Of a DNA stretch of 64,000 bases, positions 9,716 to 18,403 are shown piece after piece. The stretch is from positions 124,001 through 188,000 of the forward strand of contig CAVPJC010000022.1 in the NCBI GenBank assembly GCA_963705155.1, given 5' to 3'. How positions within the stretch are numbered: the stretch's first letter is position 1; every line of letters starts with the position of its first letter. The stretch comes from CAVPJC01 sp963705155 (lineage in GTDB: Bacteria > Chloroflexota > Anaerolineae > Anaerolineales > UBA4823). The notes under the pieces are model-generated. The model saw only the letters and a list, made by a program, of their open reading frames with translations. It made no database searches and had not been told where the DNA came from. The translations under genes and the position numbers were made by a program.

Positions 9716-10210
9716 ATGGCCGAATCCCCACACCTCGACCGTCGAGCGTTTGTGATGGTGGTGACCACATTTCTGGGTACGATCATGGGAGCAGTGATTG
9801 GCCTGCCTGCCATCGGCTACCTGCTCTCCCCGGCAATCAAGGCTCCCAGGCGGGACGCCTGGATACCTCTGGGTCCCCTGGATGGCTTTCCCGTTGGCGT
9901 TCCCACCCCGGTCAGCTTCACCCGCAGCATTGTGAATGGCTGGGAAAAAACGGTGAACAGCTACGGCGTCTTTGTACTGCGTAAATCAGAGAGCGAAACG
10001 CTGGTGATCTCTAATCGCTGCACTCACCTGAGCTGCCGGGTAAACTGGGACGAGGCTGCCAGCGCCTATTTGTGCCCATGTCACGATGCCAAGTTTGGCA
10101 TCAACGGTGAAGTTTTATCCGGTCCGCCTCCTCGCCCATTGGATCAGTATTCCGGCGAAAAAATCAAGGTCGAAGAAGGTATCCTGCTCATCCATTTTGA
10201 GGAAGGTTAA
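9716..10210 (+). CDS. qcrA: Rieske iron-sulfur protein of the bc-type complex
   Basis: A 164-residue membrane-anchored Rieske protein. One N-terminal helix (about residues 11-35) is preceded by DRRAF and positive charges, consistent with Tat-type export. The [2Fe-2S] ligands sit in CTHLSC (near 101) and CPCHDAKF (near 120), and the GPPPRPL loop follows. It accepts electrons from quinol and passes them to cytochrome c. It starts a three-gene operon with the split cytochrome b; the next ATG follows after two bases. AGAGAGG precedes the start. Confidence 0.95.
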   Translation: MAESPHLDRRAFVMVVTTFLGTIMGAVIGLPAIGYLLSPAIKAPRRDAWIPLGPLDGFPVGVPTPVSFTRSIVNGWEKTVNSYGVFVLRKSESETLVISNRCTHLSCRVNWDEAASAYLCPCHDAKFGINGEVLSGPPPRPLDQYSGEKIKVEEGILLIHFEEG

Positions 10211-10212
10211 CC

Positions 10213-10872
10213 ATGTGGCAGAAATTATACGCCTGGCTGGATGAACGCCTCGGACTGGTTGGCATTTATAAAGCCACACTCGACCGTCCGGAGCCAAAGG
10301 GCACCTGGTGGAATACACTGGGCAGCGCCAGCCTGTTTCTCTTTGTTCTGCAAGGCCTCACCGGCATCTTCCTGACTGTGTACTACGTTCCCTCGCCCGA
10401 CCATGCCTATGATAGTGTGCAGTACATTATGAATGGTGTGGCCTATGGCTGGCTGATCCGTGGTATTCATCACTGGGGCGCATCCCTGATGGTGCTGGTG
10501 GTCTTCATTCATATGCTGCGAGTTTTCTTCACGGCCTCGTACAAATACCCCCGCGAGCTGACCTGGATGGTGGGTGTCTTTCTGCTTCTCTCCACATTGG
10601 GAATGGGCTTCACCGGCTATCTGCTGCCCTGGAACCAAAAGGCCTACTGGGCCACCACCGTGGGCACCTCGATTGCGGGCACCGTCCCCTTTCTGGGGCC
10701 GTTCATTGAGCGGTCGCTGCGAGGCGGTGTGGATTTGAGCGCTTTGACCCTCTCGCGTTTCTTCTCGGCTCATATCTGGATGCTCCCTGCTGCGCTGGCG
10801 GGGTTAATCGGCGTGCACATGTTCCTGATCATCAAACACGGCGAATCGCACTACCCGGATCCGGAAGATTGA
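10213..10872 (+). CDS. qcrB: Cytochrome b (b6-type, N-terminal half)
   Basis: A 219-residue cytochrome b6-like subunit with four membrane helices. The two heme b pockets are visible from paired histidines: HHWGAS and VFIHMLRVF in helix B, and FFSAHIWMLPA and GVHMFLIIKHG in helix D. The Qo-site region GYLLPWNQKAYWATTVGTS is conserved. The short length shows a split cytochrome b, with the remaining helices on the next gene, as in b6f and Bacillus menaquinol:cytochrome c reductases. Confidence 0.95.
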   Translation: MWQKLYAWLDERLGLVGIYKATLDRPEPKGTWWNTLGSASLFLFVLQGLTGIFLTVYYVPSPDHAYDSVQYIMNGVAYGWLIRGIHHWGASLMVLVVFIHMLRVFFTASYKYPRELTWMVGVFLLLSTLGMGFTGYLLPWNQKAYWATTVGTSIAGTVPFLGPFIERSLRGGVDLSALTLSRFFSAHIWMLPAALAGLIGVHMFLIIKHGESHYPDPED

Positions 10873-10883
10873 GGAGCCCTGCC

Positions 10884-12320
10884 ATGAGCGACGAGCGCAA
10901 GAAGAAGATACTGGATAAATACGAACAATCATTGCAGAACGGCGAGCGTTTCTGGCCCGACAGCATTTACAAAGACCTGCTCGTTTCTTTCGCAATTTTC
11001 TTGTTGTTGGTGGGGTTAGCCGCTTTCATTGGGGTTCCCGGTGAGCCAAAAGCCGACCCGGCCGATGCTTCCTACGTGCCCAAGCCGGAGTGGTATTTCC
11101 TGTTCCTGTTCAAGTTCCTGGCCCTGTATGGGCAGATTCCCTTATTGGGCAAAATCGAGTGGATTGCTACTGCTTTGATACCGGGGCTGGTGGTGATGGC
11201 AATCTTGATCCTGCCGCTGATTGATAAAAATCCCTACCGTTACTATTCCAGGCGCGTTCTTGCGATCACCGGCATGTTTGTTTCTGTTGTGGCAATCGTT
11301 GTCCTGACGCTGATTTCAGATATCCCCACTGCTGCAGGAGAGGACGGCGGTATGACGCTGGGAACGCTCTTTCAGTTCCTGGCCGGAGTTGTACTGCCGG
11401 GTCTGGCAATGGCCATTTTGGTGGGGCTCACTTATCTGGCTCAGAAATATTCCTATAATGTTATCAAGCCGCAAATTTGGGTCGCCGGCATCTCATCGGC
11501 TGCCATGCTTGTTCTATCCGTGCTGGTGCTGGTGATGGCGCCTCCGGTGGAAGCCAAAGAGGAAGTCAGCATCGCTGGCTCACTGGCCGAGCAAATTCTC
11601 ATCGGGCAGGATCTATTCTCGGTGCACTGCGTGGAATGTCACGGTGGCGAGGGTGAAGGCGGTGAGATCAAAGGCGTGGAGGGCCTGGAGGGTGTTGTGC
11701 TGGACCCAATCAATGCCCGGGACGTCATGTACACCTTCACCGATGAAACCCTGTACAACATCATCGCTTATGGCCAACCCGACCTGGGTATGCCGCCCTT
11801 TGGCAAGGCGTTCGGCGGGGAGCTTGCGCCTTCAGACATGGACAACATGGTGGCGTTTATGCGCTACACCTGGGACGACCGCGCCGAGCTGCCGCAGGAA
11901 GTGGCCCAGGCCAATGCCATTCCCGCGCTTGGACCCGACGAAGCCCCGTCATACGATGTGCACATTGCGCCGCTCTTCAAGCGCTACTGCATTTCGTGCC
12001 ACCGCCCGGGCAAGAAGAACCAGAACTACCTGATGCGCGATTACGCTGAAGTGATGACCAGCGGTGATAATCAACCCAACGTTATTGCTAGTGATCTGAA
12101 CAGCAATCTCATTTTGATGATCAACCGGCAAGAGATTGAAGCCGGCGGACCCATGCCGCCTACCAGGGCGCTCAAACCCGAGATCATCGATATCATCACC
12201 CGCTGGGTTTTGGCAGGCGCACCTCAGACGGCTGAAGAGGCGGCAGCAGCCGGAGCTGCTGTTCCAGCCCAGCCGTTATCCACAGCAACCCCCGAAGGAA
12301 CTGCAATACCAACACCGTAG
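10884..12320 (+). CDS. qcrC: Cytochrome b C-terminal half (subunit IV) fused to a diheme cytochrome c
   Basis: The first part is subunit IV-like: the Qo motif PEWYF (in YVPKPEWYFLFLFKFLALYG) and about four to five membrane helices up to residue 225. The second part is exported and has two c-type heme motifs, CVECH near residue 249 and CISCH near 370, each followed by a likely distal methionine segment (GMPPFG and GPMPP). Bacillus QcrC has the same plan with one heme; a second c domain is less usual. The protein should relay electrons from the Rieske protein to a terminal oxidase. The start is ATG 10884 with GAGGAG seven bases upstream; the C-tail is Ala/Pro/Thr-rich. About 478 residues. Confidence 0.93.
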   Translation: MSDERKKKILDKYEQSLQNGERFWPDSIYKDLLVSFAIFLLLVGLAAFIGVPGEPKADPADASYVPKPEWYFLFLFKFLALYGQIPLLGKIEWIATALIPGLVVMAILILPLIDKNPYRYYSRRVLAITGMFVSVVAIVVLTLISDIPTAAGEDGGMTLGTLFQFLAGVVLPGLAMAILVGLTYLAQKYSYNVIKPQIWVAGISSAAMLVLSVLVLVMAPPVEAKEEVSIAGSLAEQILIGQDLFSVHCVECHGGEGEGGEIKGVEGLEGVVLDPINARDVMYTFTDETLYNIIAYGQPDLGMPPFGKAFGGELAPSDMDNMVAFMRYTWDDRAELPQEVAQANAIPALGPDEAPSYDVHIAPLFKRYCISCHRPGKKNQNYLMRDYAEVMTSGDNQPNVIASDLNSNLILMINRQEIEAGGPMPPTRALKPEIIDIITRWVLAGAPQTAEEAAAAGAAVPAQPLSTATPEGTAIPTP

Positions 12321-12432
12321 CCACACCGTGGCCAACGATGCCGCAGCACTGCACCATCGCACAATGCCGCTCAACACAGCCTGCAACACCGCTCATGCCT
12401 GCCGGCCAGCCAGTTCCCTCGGTTTGCAACCA

Positions 12433-12460
12433 GCCCCCCGGAGACGGGGGGCTTCATTTT
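12433..12460 (+). terminator. Terminator of the bc-complex operon
   Basis: GCCCCCC (12433-12439), six-base loop, GGGGGGC (12446-12452), then TTCATTTT. It lies between the converging qcrC and sdhD-like genes. Confidence 0.85.
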
Positions 12461-12486
12461 AATTTCTGAAGATCAATTATTAAGGT

Positions 12487-12876
12487 TCACTGCGGTTGGC
12501 GCACACCGCCCAGAATGGCTGCCGCGCCGATCGCAGAAAGCAGCCCCCAGAAAGCCAGCAGCGCCCAGGCGATCTTGCGCATATCGCTCTCGTCTTCCAC
12601 ATAATCGTGAATGACCTGCCGCAGCCCGTTCATGCCGTGTGCAAAGGCAAATGCCAGCAGCAAAAAGTCGTACAACCGCCACGCCAGCGAAGCCCAGCGC
12701 ATGGCAACGTAATCCAGGTCAATGCGGTGCACGCCAACCAGCACATCCTGAATGAGGACGTGCCCCCAGGCCAGTGGAATCAGCAGCAGGCCGCTGTAGC
12801 GCATCCACTTCCACGCTGCGGTCTCCAGGGATATTTTCGCAGTTGGAGCAGATTTCTCCACAGGAGTCCTGTTCAC
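12487..12876 (-). CDS. Second SdhD-like membrane anchor
   Basis: A 129-residue, three-helix membrane protein with the SdhD hallmark HGMNGLRQVIHDYVED near residue 85, clearly related to but divergent from the SdhD at 8608-9027. It overlaps its partner SdhC-like gene by four bases. No SdhA or SdhB accompanies it. It could be an alternative anchor for the same catalytic SdhAB, or part of a fumarate reductase whose catalytic genes lie elsewhere. The assignment to the family is firm; the role is inference. Confidence 0.85.
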   Translation of the reverse strand: MNRTPVEKSAPTAKISLETAAWKWMRYSGLLLIPLAWGHVLIQDVLVGVHRIDLDYVAMRWASLAWRLYDFLLLAFAFAHGMNGLRQVIHDYVEDESDMRKIAWALLAFWGLLSAIGAAAILGGVRQPQ

Positions 12877-13310
12877 AGTCCGAAGTTATGGATCAGCAGG
12901 TTGCGGGTCATCACAAACGCCGCGGGCAGCCACAGCAGCACGGCCACAGCCAGGGTGATAATTGCCGTGCGGTTTTGTGACCCGGTTCTCCAGCCTGCCG
13001 GGGCAAAGAGATCAAAAATAGCAATGCGCGCCCCATTGACGCCATGGTAGATGACGCTGAACACCAGCACGATCTCACCCAGGATGAAGGGCGTGCTGCG
13101 GTAAATGGCGATGGCATGAGCGTACAACTCCGGGAAAAAATATACCGTGGAGGTGTCTAGAATGTGAATGGTTAGAAAAAATAATGTACCCAGGCCGGTG
13201 AGGCGGTGCAGGAGAAAGCTTAAATTGCCCATGTGCCAGCCATAGGCAGCCAGCCCACTCAATGTTTTTCGGAATGCCTGCATAAGCGGCCTGTCAATCG
13301 CAAATGACAA
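12873..13310 (-). CDS. Second SdhC-like cytochrome b subunit
   Basis: A three-helix membrane protein of up to 145 residues with the SdhC-type signature HRLTGLGTLFFLTIHILDTS and then YHGVNGARIAIFDLF. The start is uncertain: TTG at 13310 or ATG at 13283 (MQAFRKTL), the latter with a weak AGG upstream. It overlaps the SdhD-like gene by four bases, forming a two-gene orphan anchor operon between the bc complex and isocitrate dehydrogenase. Confidence 0.85.
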   Translation of the reverse strand: MSFAIDRPLMQAFRKTLSGLAAYGWHMGNLSFLLHRLTGLGTLFFLTIHILDTSTVYFFPELYAHAIAIYRSTPFILGEIVLVFSVIYHGVNGARIAIFDLFAPAGWRTGSQNRTAIITLAVAVLLWLPAAFVMTRNLLIHNFGL

Positions 13311-13457
13311 CCATGTGCTACCCGTTCAAGTTTGTGTGAACGCGAATTCTTAATCGGATATTACTACCTGAATTATCCAGATTATTCTACTACGGTTTTC
13401 CAGCGCCTGCATGAGAAAAAGCGCACAAATTGGGTGCAACGAAAACTTAAAATACAG

Positions 13458-13495
13458 AGCGGTTGGCTGCGTGTCAAAGCCTGCAGCCAACCGCT
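13458..13495 (-). terminator. Terminator of icd
   Basis: A 13-bp perfect stem (13458-13470 with 13483-13495) with a 12-base loop. On the minus strand it is followed by a T-rich stretch. It lies 31 bases past the icd stop. The remaining bases up to 13310 hold no gene that I can see. Confidence 0.8.
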
Positions 13496-13525
13496 GAGAT
13501 TTTTAACTAATAAATCACCGATGGA

Positions 13526-14827
13526 TCAGTCCATGTGCTGGATGATGGCATCGCCAAATTCGGAACACTTGAGCAGTGTGGCGCCTTCCATCAAGCGGTG
13601 AAAATCATAGGTGACCTGTTTGGCGGCAATGGCGCCGTTGATACCCTTCATGATGAGCGCCGAGGCTTCTTTCCAGCCCATGTAGTTGAACATCATTTCA
13701 CCCGAAAGGATGACCGAGCCAGGGTTGACCATGTCTTTATCGGCATACTTGGGGGCGGTGCCGTGGGTGGCCTCGAACACGGCGTGACCGGTGGTGTAAT
13801 TGATATTGCCGCCAGGAGCGATGCCAATGCCGCCCACCTGAGCTGCCAGGGCATCGGAGAGATAATCGCCGTTCAGGTTCATAGTTGCCAGCACATCAAA
13901 TTCTCTGGCACGCGTAATGGTCTGCTGGAAAACGATATCGGCAATTACATCTTTAATCAGCAGCTTGCCGGCCTTCAGGGCGGCGTCTTGCTCGGCGTTA
14001 GCTTCTTCTTCCCCTTCATCATAGCGGGTGCGCTCCCACTGCTGCCAGGTGTACACCTGATCGCCAAATTCGGCTTCGGCTACTTCGTAGCCCCAGTTGC
14101 GGAATGCGCCTTCGGTGAACTTCATGATATTACCTTTGTGCACCAGGGTGACGCTCTTGCGCTTGTTCTCGAGCGCCCAGCGGATAGCCGCCCGCACCAA
14201 GCGCGCCGTGCCCTCCTGCGAAACTGGCTTGAGACCAATTCCAGAACTGTCTGGGAAGCGGATTTTTGCGTATTCGTTGGGGAAATGCTCCTTAAGTAGC
14301 TGCCTAAAGCGGCGGTTATCGTCGCTGCCGAATTCAAACTCGATGCCCGTGTAGATATCTTCGGTGTTTTCCCGAAAGATCACCATGTTTACATATTCCG
14401 GGTGTTTCACCGGGGAAGGCACCCCACTCAGGTAGATGACAGGGCGCTGGCAGACGTACAGATCCAGGGCTTTGCGCAGAGCTACATTCAACGAGCGAAT
14501 GCCGCCGCCGATGGGTGTGGTCAAAGGCCCTTTGATCCCCACCAGGTATTCCTGAAAAGCCTGCACGGTTTCATCGGGCAGCCAGGAGCCAAAACTGTTG
14601 AAGGCTTTCTCCCCGGCATACACTTCCATCCAGTGAATTTTCCGCTTGCCGCCATAAGCCTTTTTTACGGCAGCATCGAACACGCGCACTGACGCCCGCC
14701 AGATATCGCGCCCGGTTCCATCGCCTTCTACAAATGGAACCACCGGTTCGTCTGGCACGTGGAGCACGCCGTTCTGGATGGTCATTTTTTCCCCACCCGG
14801 GGGAACGGTATTCAATTTATAAGCCAT
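13526..14827 (-). CDS. icd: Isocitrate dehydrogenase (NADP-type)
   Basis: A 433-residue TCA-cycle enzyme converting isocitrate to 2-oxoglutarate. It carries the bacterial ICDH signature GGGIRSLNVALRK, including the regulatory serine position, FRENTEDIYTGIE, LVHKGNIMKFTEGAF and the C-terminal nucleotide-binding stretch GTAPKYADKDMVNPGSVILS. Cofactor preference for NADP is by similarity of the whole protein to the Icd subfamily. ATG at 14827 is chosen with GGGAGAAGAG upstream; ORF extension to 14851 lacks a ribosome site. A TTGTAA-16-TATAAT promoter lies 30-60 bases upstream. Confidence 0.95.
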   Translation of the reverse strand: MAYKLNTVPPGGEKMTIQNGVLHVPDEPVVPFVEGDGTGRDIWRASVRVFDAAVKKAYGGKRKIHWMEVYAGEKAFNSFGSWLPDETVQAFQEYLVGIKGPLTTPIGGGIRSLNVALRKALDLYVCQRPVIYLSGVPSPVKHPEYVNMVIFRENTEDIYTGIEFEFGSDDNRRFRQLLKEHFPNEYAKIRFPDSSGIGLKPVSQEGTARLVRAAIRWALENKRKSVTLVHKGNIMKFTEGAFRNWGYEVAEAEFGDQVYTWQQWERTRYDEGEEEANAEQDAALKAGKLLIKDVIADIVFQQTITRAREFDVLATMNLNGDYLSDALAAQVGGIGIAPGGNINYTTGHAVFEATHGTAPKYADKDMVNPGSVILSGEMMFNYMGWKEASALIMKGINGAIAAKQVTYDFHRLMEGATLLKCSEFGDAIIQHMD

Positions 14828-14862
14828 ATCTCTTCTCCCTTGGTCAAACAAAACTTGGAGGT

Positions 14863-14890
14863 ATTATAGCAAATCGGTTGAATATTACAA
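14863..14890 (-). promoter_or_regulatory. icd promoter
   Basis: Minus-strand TTGTAA (14890-14885), 16-base spacer and TATAAT (14868-14863). The expected start is near 14856, giving a leader of about 29 bases to the icd ATG. Confidence 0.65.
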
Positions 14891-14972
14891 TGTGATAATT
14901 GGTATTCCCAAAAAATCCATGTTGCACCTTTGTGCAGGTATGAATGTTCCCAACAATATTGTAAAAAAAGCC

Positions 14973-15001
14973 TTGCAGAACCGGGCAGCCTGGACTATAC
15001 T
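14973..15001 (+). promoter_or_regulatory. Probable corA promoter
   Basis: TTGCAG (14973-14978), 17-base spacer, TATACT (14996-15001). If used, transcription starts near 15008 and leaves an unusually long leader of about 260 bases before corA. Confidence 0.5.
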
Positions 15002-15008
15002 CGAACCC

Positions 15009-15267
15009 GATGGATAAGAATCGATCGATGTCTTTGAAATCATCAAAGTTTGCTGCGGCGTGGCGCCGGGCGGCGCTCTGGCTTTCCACGGCACACCCAC
15101 GCGCCGAAACGTAGCAATAATTCAAGGGGGATCCCGGCTTAGCGCAATTCTTGCTGAGATATTTTCGCTTCCCGAAAAGCCGGGCCTGCACTTGAGCAGC
15201 ACCGATTTTTGGGAAGCGTTGTTTTTAAATCCACTGCGGCGCGTTGCCCGGAAAGGAGCGAATGACC
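15009..15267 (+). other. Gene-free leader region upstream of corA
   Basis: About 260 bases between the predicted promoter and the corA start. No convincing gene: a GTG-started frame at 15060 overlaps corA out of frame and has no family features. GC-rich self-complementary stretches are present (for example GGCGTGGCGCCGGGCGGCGC). I do not see the conserved core of the M-box magnesium riboswitch. Confidence 0.35.
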
Positions 15268-16197
15268 ATGATCAAGATCTACAAGAACACCGAAAGCGGC
15301 CTGGTCACCTTGACCGAACCAATTGCAGGCTGTTGGATCAACGTTTTTGATCCGACGAGTGATGAAATCACCTGGCTGCAAAAACTGGGTATTCCCAATG
15401 ATTACATAACTTACCCCCTGGATGTGGATGAGCGACCCCGTACAGAACGCGAGAACGGCGATTTACTGATCGTGCTTCGCATTCCGGTTTTCCATGGGCA
15501 TACTTCAGATATTCCCTATACGACCATCCCTCTTGGAATCATTCTGAGAGACCCGTATTTAATTACCGTGTGCAAACGAGAAAACGATATTGTGCAAGAG
15601 TTTGCCTCAGGTCGGGCGCGGGAGTTAAAGACTGGCAAGCGCCAGCGTTTTCTGCTGCGCCTCCTGCTGGCTACAGCCGCCAAGTTCCTCACCTACTTGC
15701 GGGAAATTAATAAGATGGTAGACGGTCTGGAAGACCAACTGCAGCTTTCTACCCGCAACAAAGAAGTGCTTGAGCTGCTCAAATACCAGAAAAGCCTGAC
15801 CTACTTCACCACTGCGCTTAAATCTAATGAGCTGATGATGGAGCGCCTGCAGCGCAGCCAGATTTTTAAGACCTACCCGGAAGATGAAGACCTGCTGGAG
15901 GATGTCATCACCGAAAACCAACAGGCTATTGAAATGACCAACATATCCAGCAATATTTTGAGCAGCATGATGGATGCCTTTGCCTCGATCATTTCGAATA
16001 ACCTGAACACCGTGATGAAATTCCTGGCATCCATTACCATTATCCTCAGCCTGCCCACCATGATCGCCAGTTTCTTCGGCATGAATGTAGGCCTGCCTCT
16101 GGATCAACATCCCCTGGCTTTTTTGGGCATCCTGGGAGCCTCGCTGGTGATATCCATCTCGGTGGCATTTTTATTTGCCCGGCGTGATTGGCTCTAA
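15268..16197 (+). CDS. corA: CorA-family magnesium transporter
   Basis: About 309 residues. A cytoplasmic alpha/beta funnel and a long helix precede two C-terminal membrane helices; the selectivity motif GMN is present as FFGMNVGLP near residue 272, followed by the second helix and a basic tail (ARRDWL). It forms a pentameric Mg2+ (or Co2+/Ni2+) channel. Two close ATGs exist: AAGGAG at 15253-15258 is nine bases from the ATG at 15268 but only three from the one at 15262, so I prefer 15268. It is followed by a bidirectional terminator. Confidence 0.93.
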   Translation: MIKIYKNTESGLVTLTEPIAGCWINVFDPTSDEITWLQKLGIPNDYITYPLDVDERPRTERENGDLLIVLRIPVFHGHTSDIPYTTIPLGIILRDPYLITVCKRENDIVQEFASGRARELKTGKRQRFLLRLLLATAAKFLTYLREINKMVDGLEDQLQLSTRNKEVLELLKYQKSLTYFTTALKSNELMMERLQRSQIFKTYPEDEDLLEDVITENQQAIEMTNISSNILSSMMDAFASIISNNLNTVMKFLASITIILSLPTMIASFFGMNVGLPLDQHPLAFLGILGASLVISISVAFLFARRDWL

Positions 16198-16423
16198 TTG
16201 GGGTGGGTGTCACAAGAAATGTCATGATCATTGTGAGAAAAATCACGTATAACGTATGACCTTCGACCCTGAACATCTGGCAGGTTTTCCTGTATCATAA
16301 GGGCAAGAAAACGGGATTTCAGGAACAACTCCTGATGCTCATCGCTGTTTCCTCCTTTGGCGAAAGCCTGCGCCGGGTTCCTCCTCACCGCCCCGGCGCA
16401 GGCGATTTTAAGGGCATGGAATC

Positions 16424-16453
16424 AAAAAAAAACGGCCGATCGGCCGTTTTTTT
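16424..16453. terminator. Bidirectional terminator between corA and the kinase pair
   Basis: ACGGCC-GATC-GGCCGT palindrome (16432-16447), flanked by nine As and seven Ts. It serves converging transcription from corA and from the histidine kinase gene that ends at 16459. Confidence 0.88.
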
Positions 16454-16458
16454 GATGT

Positions 16459-18399
16459 TCACAACTCCTGGTCAACGACGGGCAGTACGATGGTGAAAGT
16501 AGCGCCGCCGCCCGGAGATGATTCAACCCAGATGCGCCCTTGATGATATTCTACAATGGATTTAACGATCGCCAATCCCAGGCCGGTGCCGGGCACATCC
16601 ATGGGAATATTGCTGGCCCGGTAGAACTTATCGAAGATGAATGGTTGGTCAGAAGCAGGGATGCCCGGGCCGTTATCGATGATCTGCAAGATGATCAGAC
16701 CGCCATCACAACGGGCGTGCAGGCGCACACGACCGCCTTCCTGGGTGTATTTAATGGCATTGCCCAGCAAATTGGTGAGCATCTGACGCAGCCGCACCGG
16801 GTTGCCCAGCACCGCTGGCAGACCCGGGGCAATATCCACCTCCAGGGTTTGGTGTTTTTCCTGAGCGCGAGCAGATAAACCATCCAGGGTGTACTGGATC
16901 AACACTGCCATTGGAACGATTTCATTGCGAGTATCAAAACCAGCCTCGATACGTCCCAGATCCAGCAGATCATTGATCAGAGCTGTGATGTTCTGAACAC
17001 TGACACCTACCCGGCGGATGAATTCTTTCTGCTGGGCATTGATCGGCCCGACTCGATCGATCAGCTCGACATACCCCAGGATCGCCGTAAGCGGTGAGCG
17101 CAGATCGTGAGAAACGGTGTTGACAAAGTCGCTTTTAATGCGATCCAATTCTTTTAGATAGCTGATATCCTGCATGGTCACCACCAGTCCCACTTCGGGA
17201 ATGGGAGAGACCTGCGCATTGAAGACGCGGCCGTCTTCCAGTGTGATCTCACTGCGGTAAGCGCCGGCAGGATTTTCCACAGTTAACAGCTCAAGCAATT
17301 CGGTATTTTGAAAAATGTCTGCCGCTGGCTTGCCAACAGGCGCTTCTTGAACGCCCAGAGCCTGAGCGGCGGTCTGGTTAAGCAGCAGCAGGCGGCTGTC
17401 ATGATCCACCACAATCACACCGTCTTTAATATGGGTGAGAATGGTCTCGAATTTATTGCGGTCCTGTTCAGAGCGGGCAAACAAACGGGCGTTTTCGATC
17501 GCCACTGCAGCGTAGCCTGCCAGGGTCGAGGTCACAGTCAGGTGATAGTCTGAGAAAGGCTGCCCGCTGAGGCGGTTATCCAAACTCAGTACGCCAATTG
17601 TCCGTTCATGCACGATGATGGGCACATAAATCAGGTTGTGCACCAGATAGCTGGTTTTAATTTTATGAGAGGGCCTTTTATCCAGCAATAACGGCTTGCC
17701 CGAGTTCAGCACTTCACTTGCCAGGGTATCGCTCACCGGGAGGCGGTGGGTGTGGGTAACATCCTCGTGAGAAGTGCGCGAGGCGCGCATATACAATTCG
17801 CCAGTGGCTTCATCCAGCAGTAGCAGGCTGCCTTCTTCTGCGCCGGCCAACTCCACGGCAGCCCCCACCACCGCAGTGAGAACGCTGTCCAGATCCAGCG
17901 AGGCTGTCACCGCCCGCCCCACCTGTTGGAGCGCTTCCATCGTCTCCACTTTTTCCTGGAGCGATTTGGTGTTGCGTTTTACCTCCAGGCGCGCCCACTG
18001 CTCGATGCGTTTATGCCGGGCGATGACACGAGTGACCGCTTGGAGGATTTCAGCAGTTGGAGCAGACGGATGGAGAATATCTGCTACCCCGGCCCGCAAG
18101 GCGTTTAGTGCCATTTCATCGGAATATTTCTCGGGGATCAGAATTACCGCCAGCCCCGCGTTGGCCTGGAGCAGGCTGGCTGCCAGCTCCAGCCCATCCA
18201 CTTGCTCGATCTGCCCGCTAGCAGGAAGCTGGTCGCCCAGGATGATCAGGTCGGGGGAAAGTTTCTGAACAAGCGTTTGGGCTTCAGCCCGGTCGTTCAC
18301 CAGGGTCACCTGGTAGCCTGCCGGCTGGAGCGAATCGGTTTCCAGCCGCCGGGCAATATCAGGATCGGGCAAGTAAACGAGCACCTTTTCGTTGGTCAT
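16459..18399 (-). CDS. Hybrid-type sensor histidine kinase (receiver-like, GAF, PAS, HisKA, HATPase)
   Basis: About 646 residues, soluble. Order: a receiver-like domain (1-125), a linker helix, a GAF domain (about 160-310), a PAS domain (about 320-420), HisKA with VNTVSHDLRSPLTAILGY (phospho-acceptor His), and HATPase with NLLGNAIKYT, NGPGIP and GTGLGLAIV. In the receiver-like domain the phospho-acceptor position reads IILGDQLP, so the canonical aspartate is shifted or missing. The start at 18399 sits four bases after the upstream receiver-GAF gene, so the two are coupled; an in-frame ATG at 18435 lies inside that gene. The kinase should sense a cytoplasmic signal through GAF and PAS. Confidence 0.9.
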   Translation of the reverse strand: MTNEKVLVYLPDPDIARRLETDSLQPAGYQVTLVNDRAEAQTLVQKLSPDLIILGDQLPASGQIEQVDGLELAASLLQANAGLAVILIPEKYSDEMALNALRAGVADILHPSAPTAEILQAVTRVIARHKRIEQWARLEVKRNTKSLQEKVETMEALQQVGRAVTASLDLDSVLTAVVGAAVELAGAEEGSLLLLDEATGELYMRASRTSHEDVTHTHRLPVSDTLASEVLNSGKPLLLDKRPSHKIKTSYLVHNLIYVPIIVHERTIGVLSLDNRLSGQPFSDYHLTVTSTLAGYAAVAIENARLFARSEQDRNKFETILTHIKDGVIVVDHDSRLLLLNQTAAQALGVQEAPVGKPAADIFQNTELLELLTVENPAGAYRSEITLEDGRVFNAQVSPIPEVGLVVTMQDISYLKELDRIKSDFVNTVSHDLRSPLTAILGYVELIDRVGPINAQQKEFIRRVGVSVQNITALINDLLDLGRIEAGFDTRNEIVPMAVLIQYTLDGLSARAQEKHQTLEVDIAPGLPAVLGNPVRLRQMLTNLLGNAIKYTQEGGRVRLHARCDGGLIILQIIDNGPGIPASDQPFIFDKFYRASNIPMDVPGTGLGLAIVKSIVEYHQGRIWVESSPGGGATFTIVLPVVDQEL

Positions 18400-18403
18400 A
18401 CGA

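Noticed and set aside
15009..15267. M-box magnesium riboswitch upstream of corA
   Set aside because: I could not find its conserved core sequence.
15060..15350. A 96-residue plus-strand frame before corA
   Set aside because: It overlaps the corA start out of frame and looks random; I treat the region as a leader.
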